Assembly: GCA_900544945.1 (NCBI GenBank)
Contig: UQXG01000124.1
Coordinates: 1-6,690 of the forward strand
Direction of reading: 5' to 3'
Source: an uncultured Eubacteriales bacterium
GTDB taxonomy: Bacteria; Bacillota; Clostridia; Oscillospirales; Oscillospiraceae
DNA length: 6,690 nt
Shown here: piece by piece, positions 5,652-6,690 of the stretch
Position numbering within the stretch: the stretch's first letter is position 1
Layout: each line of letters opens with the position of its first letter
The notes under the pieces: generated by a model
What the model saw: the letters and a program-made list of their open reading frames with translations, nothing else
Database searches by the model: none
What the model was told of the DNA's origin: nothing
Made by a program: the position numbers and the translations under genes

Positions 5652-6590
5652 ATGGCAGACGTAAAGAAAATCGCAACCCGTGACAGCTATGGCAACGCCC
5701 TGGCGGAGCTGGGTGCCGAGCACGAAAACCTGGTAGTCCTGGACGCGGATCTGGCCGGTGCTACCAAGACCGGCATTTTCAAGAAGGCCTTCCCCGACCG
5801 TCACTTTGACTGCGGCATTGCCGAGGCGGATATGGTCTGCGTGGCTGCCGGTATGTCCACCACGGGCCTGGTGCCCTTCGCTTCCTCCTTCGCCATGTTC
5901 GCCGCCGGACGTGCCTATGAGCAGGTGCGCAACTCCATCGGCTATCCCCACCTGAATGTGAAGATCGGCGCTACCCACGGCGGCATTTCCGTAGGTGAGG
6001 ACGGTGCCAGCCACCAGTGCTGCGAGGATTTCGCCCTGATGCGCACCATCCCCGGCATGGTGGTCATGAGCCCTGCCGACGACGTGGAGGCCAAGGCCAT
6101 GGTGAAGGCCGCCTACGAATATGTGGGTCCGGTGTATATGCGCTTCGGCCGGTCGGCGGTGCCCGTCTTCCATGAGGAAGGCTACCAGTTTGAAATTGGC
6201 AAGGGCGAGGTCGTGCGCGACGGCTCCGACGTTGCCATCATCGCCAACGGCCTGATGGTATACGAAGCCATCGTGGCCGCCCAGGAGCTGGCGGCTCAGG
6301 GCATTGACGCCATGGTCATCAACATGGCTACCATCAAGCCTCTGGACGAGGAGTTGGTGTTCTCTGCCGCCAAAAAGTGCGGCAAGGTCATCACCTGCGA
6401 GGAGCACTCCGTCATCGGCGGTCTGGGCGAGGCGGTCTGCGGGCTGCTCAGCGAGAAGCTGCCCACCAAGGTGGTTCGTATCGGTGTCAACGATGAGTTC
6501 GGCCATTCCGGCCCCGCCGCGGCTCTGCTGAAGCAGTTCGGCCTCAGCGCGGAGCATATCGTGGAAGTGGCCACGAAGCTTTGCAAGTAA
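5652..6590 (+). CDS. Transketolase, C-terminal subunit
   Basis: This 312-residue second half carries the pyrimidine-binding and C-terminal domains of split transketolase. Residues 1 to about 170 are the pyrimidine-binding domain: VVLDADLAGATKTG (28-41), then CGIAEADM (54-61), where Glu58 is the residue expected to contact and activate the thiamine aminopyrimidine, and THGGISVGEDGASHQ (108-121), contributing active-site His. Residues about 185-312 are the transketolase C-terminal domain, with IANGLMVYEA (197-206), INMATIKPLD (223-232) and EEHSVIGGLGEAV (250-262). ATG 5652 follows GGAGGG (5638-5643), which lies within the end of the upstream gene, with 8 nt spacing. The gene is intact and nearly abuts the N-terminal subunit; the two polypeptides form one active site at their interface. 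The hairpin at 6604-6637 follows it. Confidence 0.95.
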   Translation: MADVKKIATRDSYGNALAELGAEHENLVVLDADLAGATKTGIFKKAFPDRHFDCGIAEADMVCVAAGMSTTGLVPFASSFAMFAAGRAYEQVRNSIGYPHLNVKIGATHGGISVGEDGASHQCCEDFALMRTIPGMVVMSPADDVEAKAMVKAAYEYVGPVYMRFGRSAVPVFHEEGYQFEIGKGEVVRDGSDVAIIANGLMVYEAIVAAQELAAQGIDAMVINMATIKPLDEELVFSAAKKCGKVITCEEHSVIGGLGEAVCGLLSEKLPTKVVRIGVNDEFGHSGPAAALLKQFGLSAEHIVEVATKLCK

Positions 6591-6598
6591 AAGAATAC

Positions 6599-6637
6599 CA
6601 AAAAACAGGGGTGCTGCCGTCCGGCAGCACCCCTGTT
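6599..6637 (-). terminator. Strong hairpin; T-run on minus strand, probably bidirectional
   Basis: A perfect 15-bp stem pairs 6604-6618 with 6623-6637 around the loop GTCC, starting 13 nt after the transketolase stop codon. On the minus strand the stem is followed by an unbroken T-run (complement of the A-run at 6600-6605), so it is a textbook terminator for leftward transcription. On the plus strand GAGATTGTC follows and the A-run can pair only partly, so it would serve the transketolase operon less ideally. This hints at a convergent gene to the right of the window. Confidence 0.7.
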
Positions 6638-6654
6638 GAGATTGTCAAAGAACC

Positions 6655-6690
6655 ATGTCATTGCGAGCCAGTGCTCACACTGGCGTGGCA
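6655..6690 (+). repeat. Dispersed palindromic repeat, cut by window end
   Basis: TGTCATTGCGA leads into a perfect hairpin GCCAGTG (6667-6673), loop CTCA, CACTGGC (6678-6684), followed by GTGGCA at the window edge. TTGC at 6661-6664 could pair with GCAA if the next base is A, extending the stem. The pattern (CATTGCGAG, variable hairpin, GTGGCAATCC) is one I recall as a widely scattered intergenic repeat in Clostridia and other bacteria. There is a single, incomplete copy here. Confidence 0.6.

Noticed and set aside
1..6690. CRISPR array, tRNA or rRNA genes, insertion sequences, defence system
   Set aside because: I saw no regularly spaced repeats, tRNA cloverleaf, rRNA motifs, transposase or recombinase, or recognisable defence genes in either strand.

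Overview
The window looks like chromosomal DNA from a GC-rich anaerobic Firmicute, most likely a gut Clostridium relative of the Oscillospiraceae/Ruminococcaceae type. The reasons are AGGAGG-type ribosome sites, a transketolase split into two subunits, sigma-A promoters with 17-bp spacers (two with an extended -10), a SleB-type hydrolase, and two intergenic palindromic repeats of a kind I recall from such genomes. The taxonomic call is an inference from these traits and not from a search.

Layout. (1) 86-1581, plus strand: a strong promoter, a ZTP (pfl-motif) riboswitch ending in an intrinsic terminator, and a 445-residue polytopic membrane protein of the DUF1576 type. (2) 1588-1708: hairpins, a plus-strand terminator and a dispersed palindromic repeat. 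(3) 1720-2916, minus strand: a lone phage baseplate/tail-fibre-like protein with no other phage gene beside it. (4) 3007-4470, plus strand: promoter, hairpin-rich leader, and a membrane-anchored protein with a Thr/Glu/Pro-rich stalk, a C39-like papain-fold domain whose expected catalytic Cys is Ser, and a SleB-type wall-hydrolase domain. (5) 4552-6590, plus strand: promoter, a roughly 215-nt structured leader, and the two transketolase subunits as a two-gene operon. (6) 6604-6690: a strong hairpin and the start of a second dispersed repeat that runs off the window.

How the genes work together. The two transketolase subunits form one enzyme of the non-oxidative pentose phosphate pathway, which supplies ribose 5-phosphate for purine synthesis. 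The ZTP riboswitch senses the purine intermediate ZMP/ZTP, which rises when 10-formyl-tetrahydrofolate is short. This places the uncharacterised DUF1576 membrane protein in a purine or one-carbon regulon and is the most informative functional clue in the window. The tail-fibre-like gene and the wall hydrolase are divergently transcribed and have no evident metabolic link to the rest.
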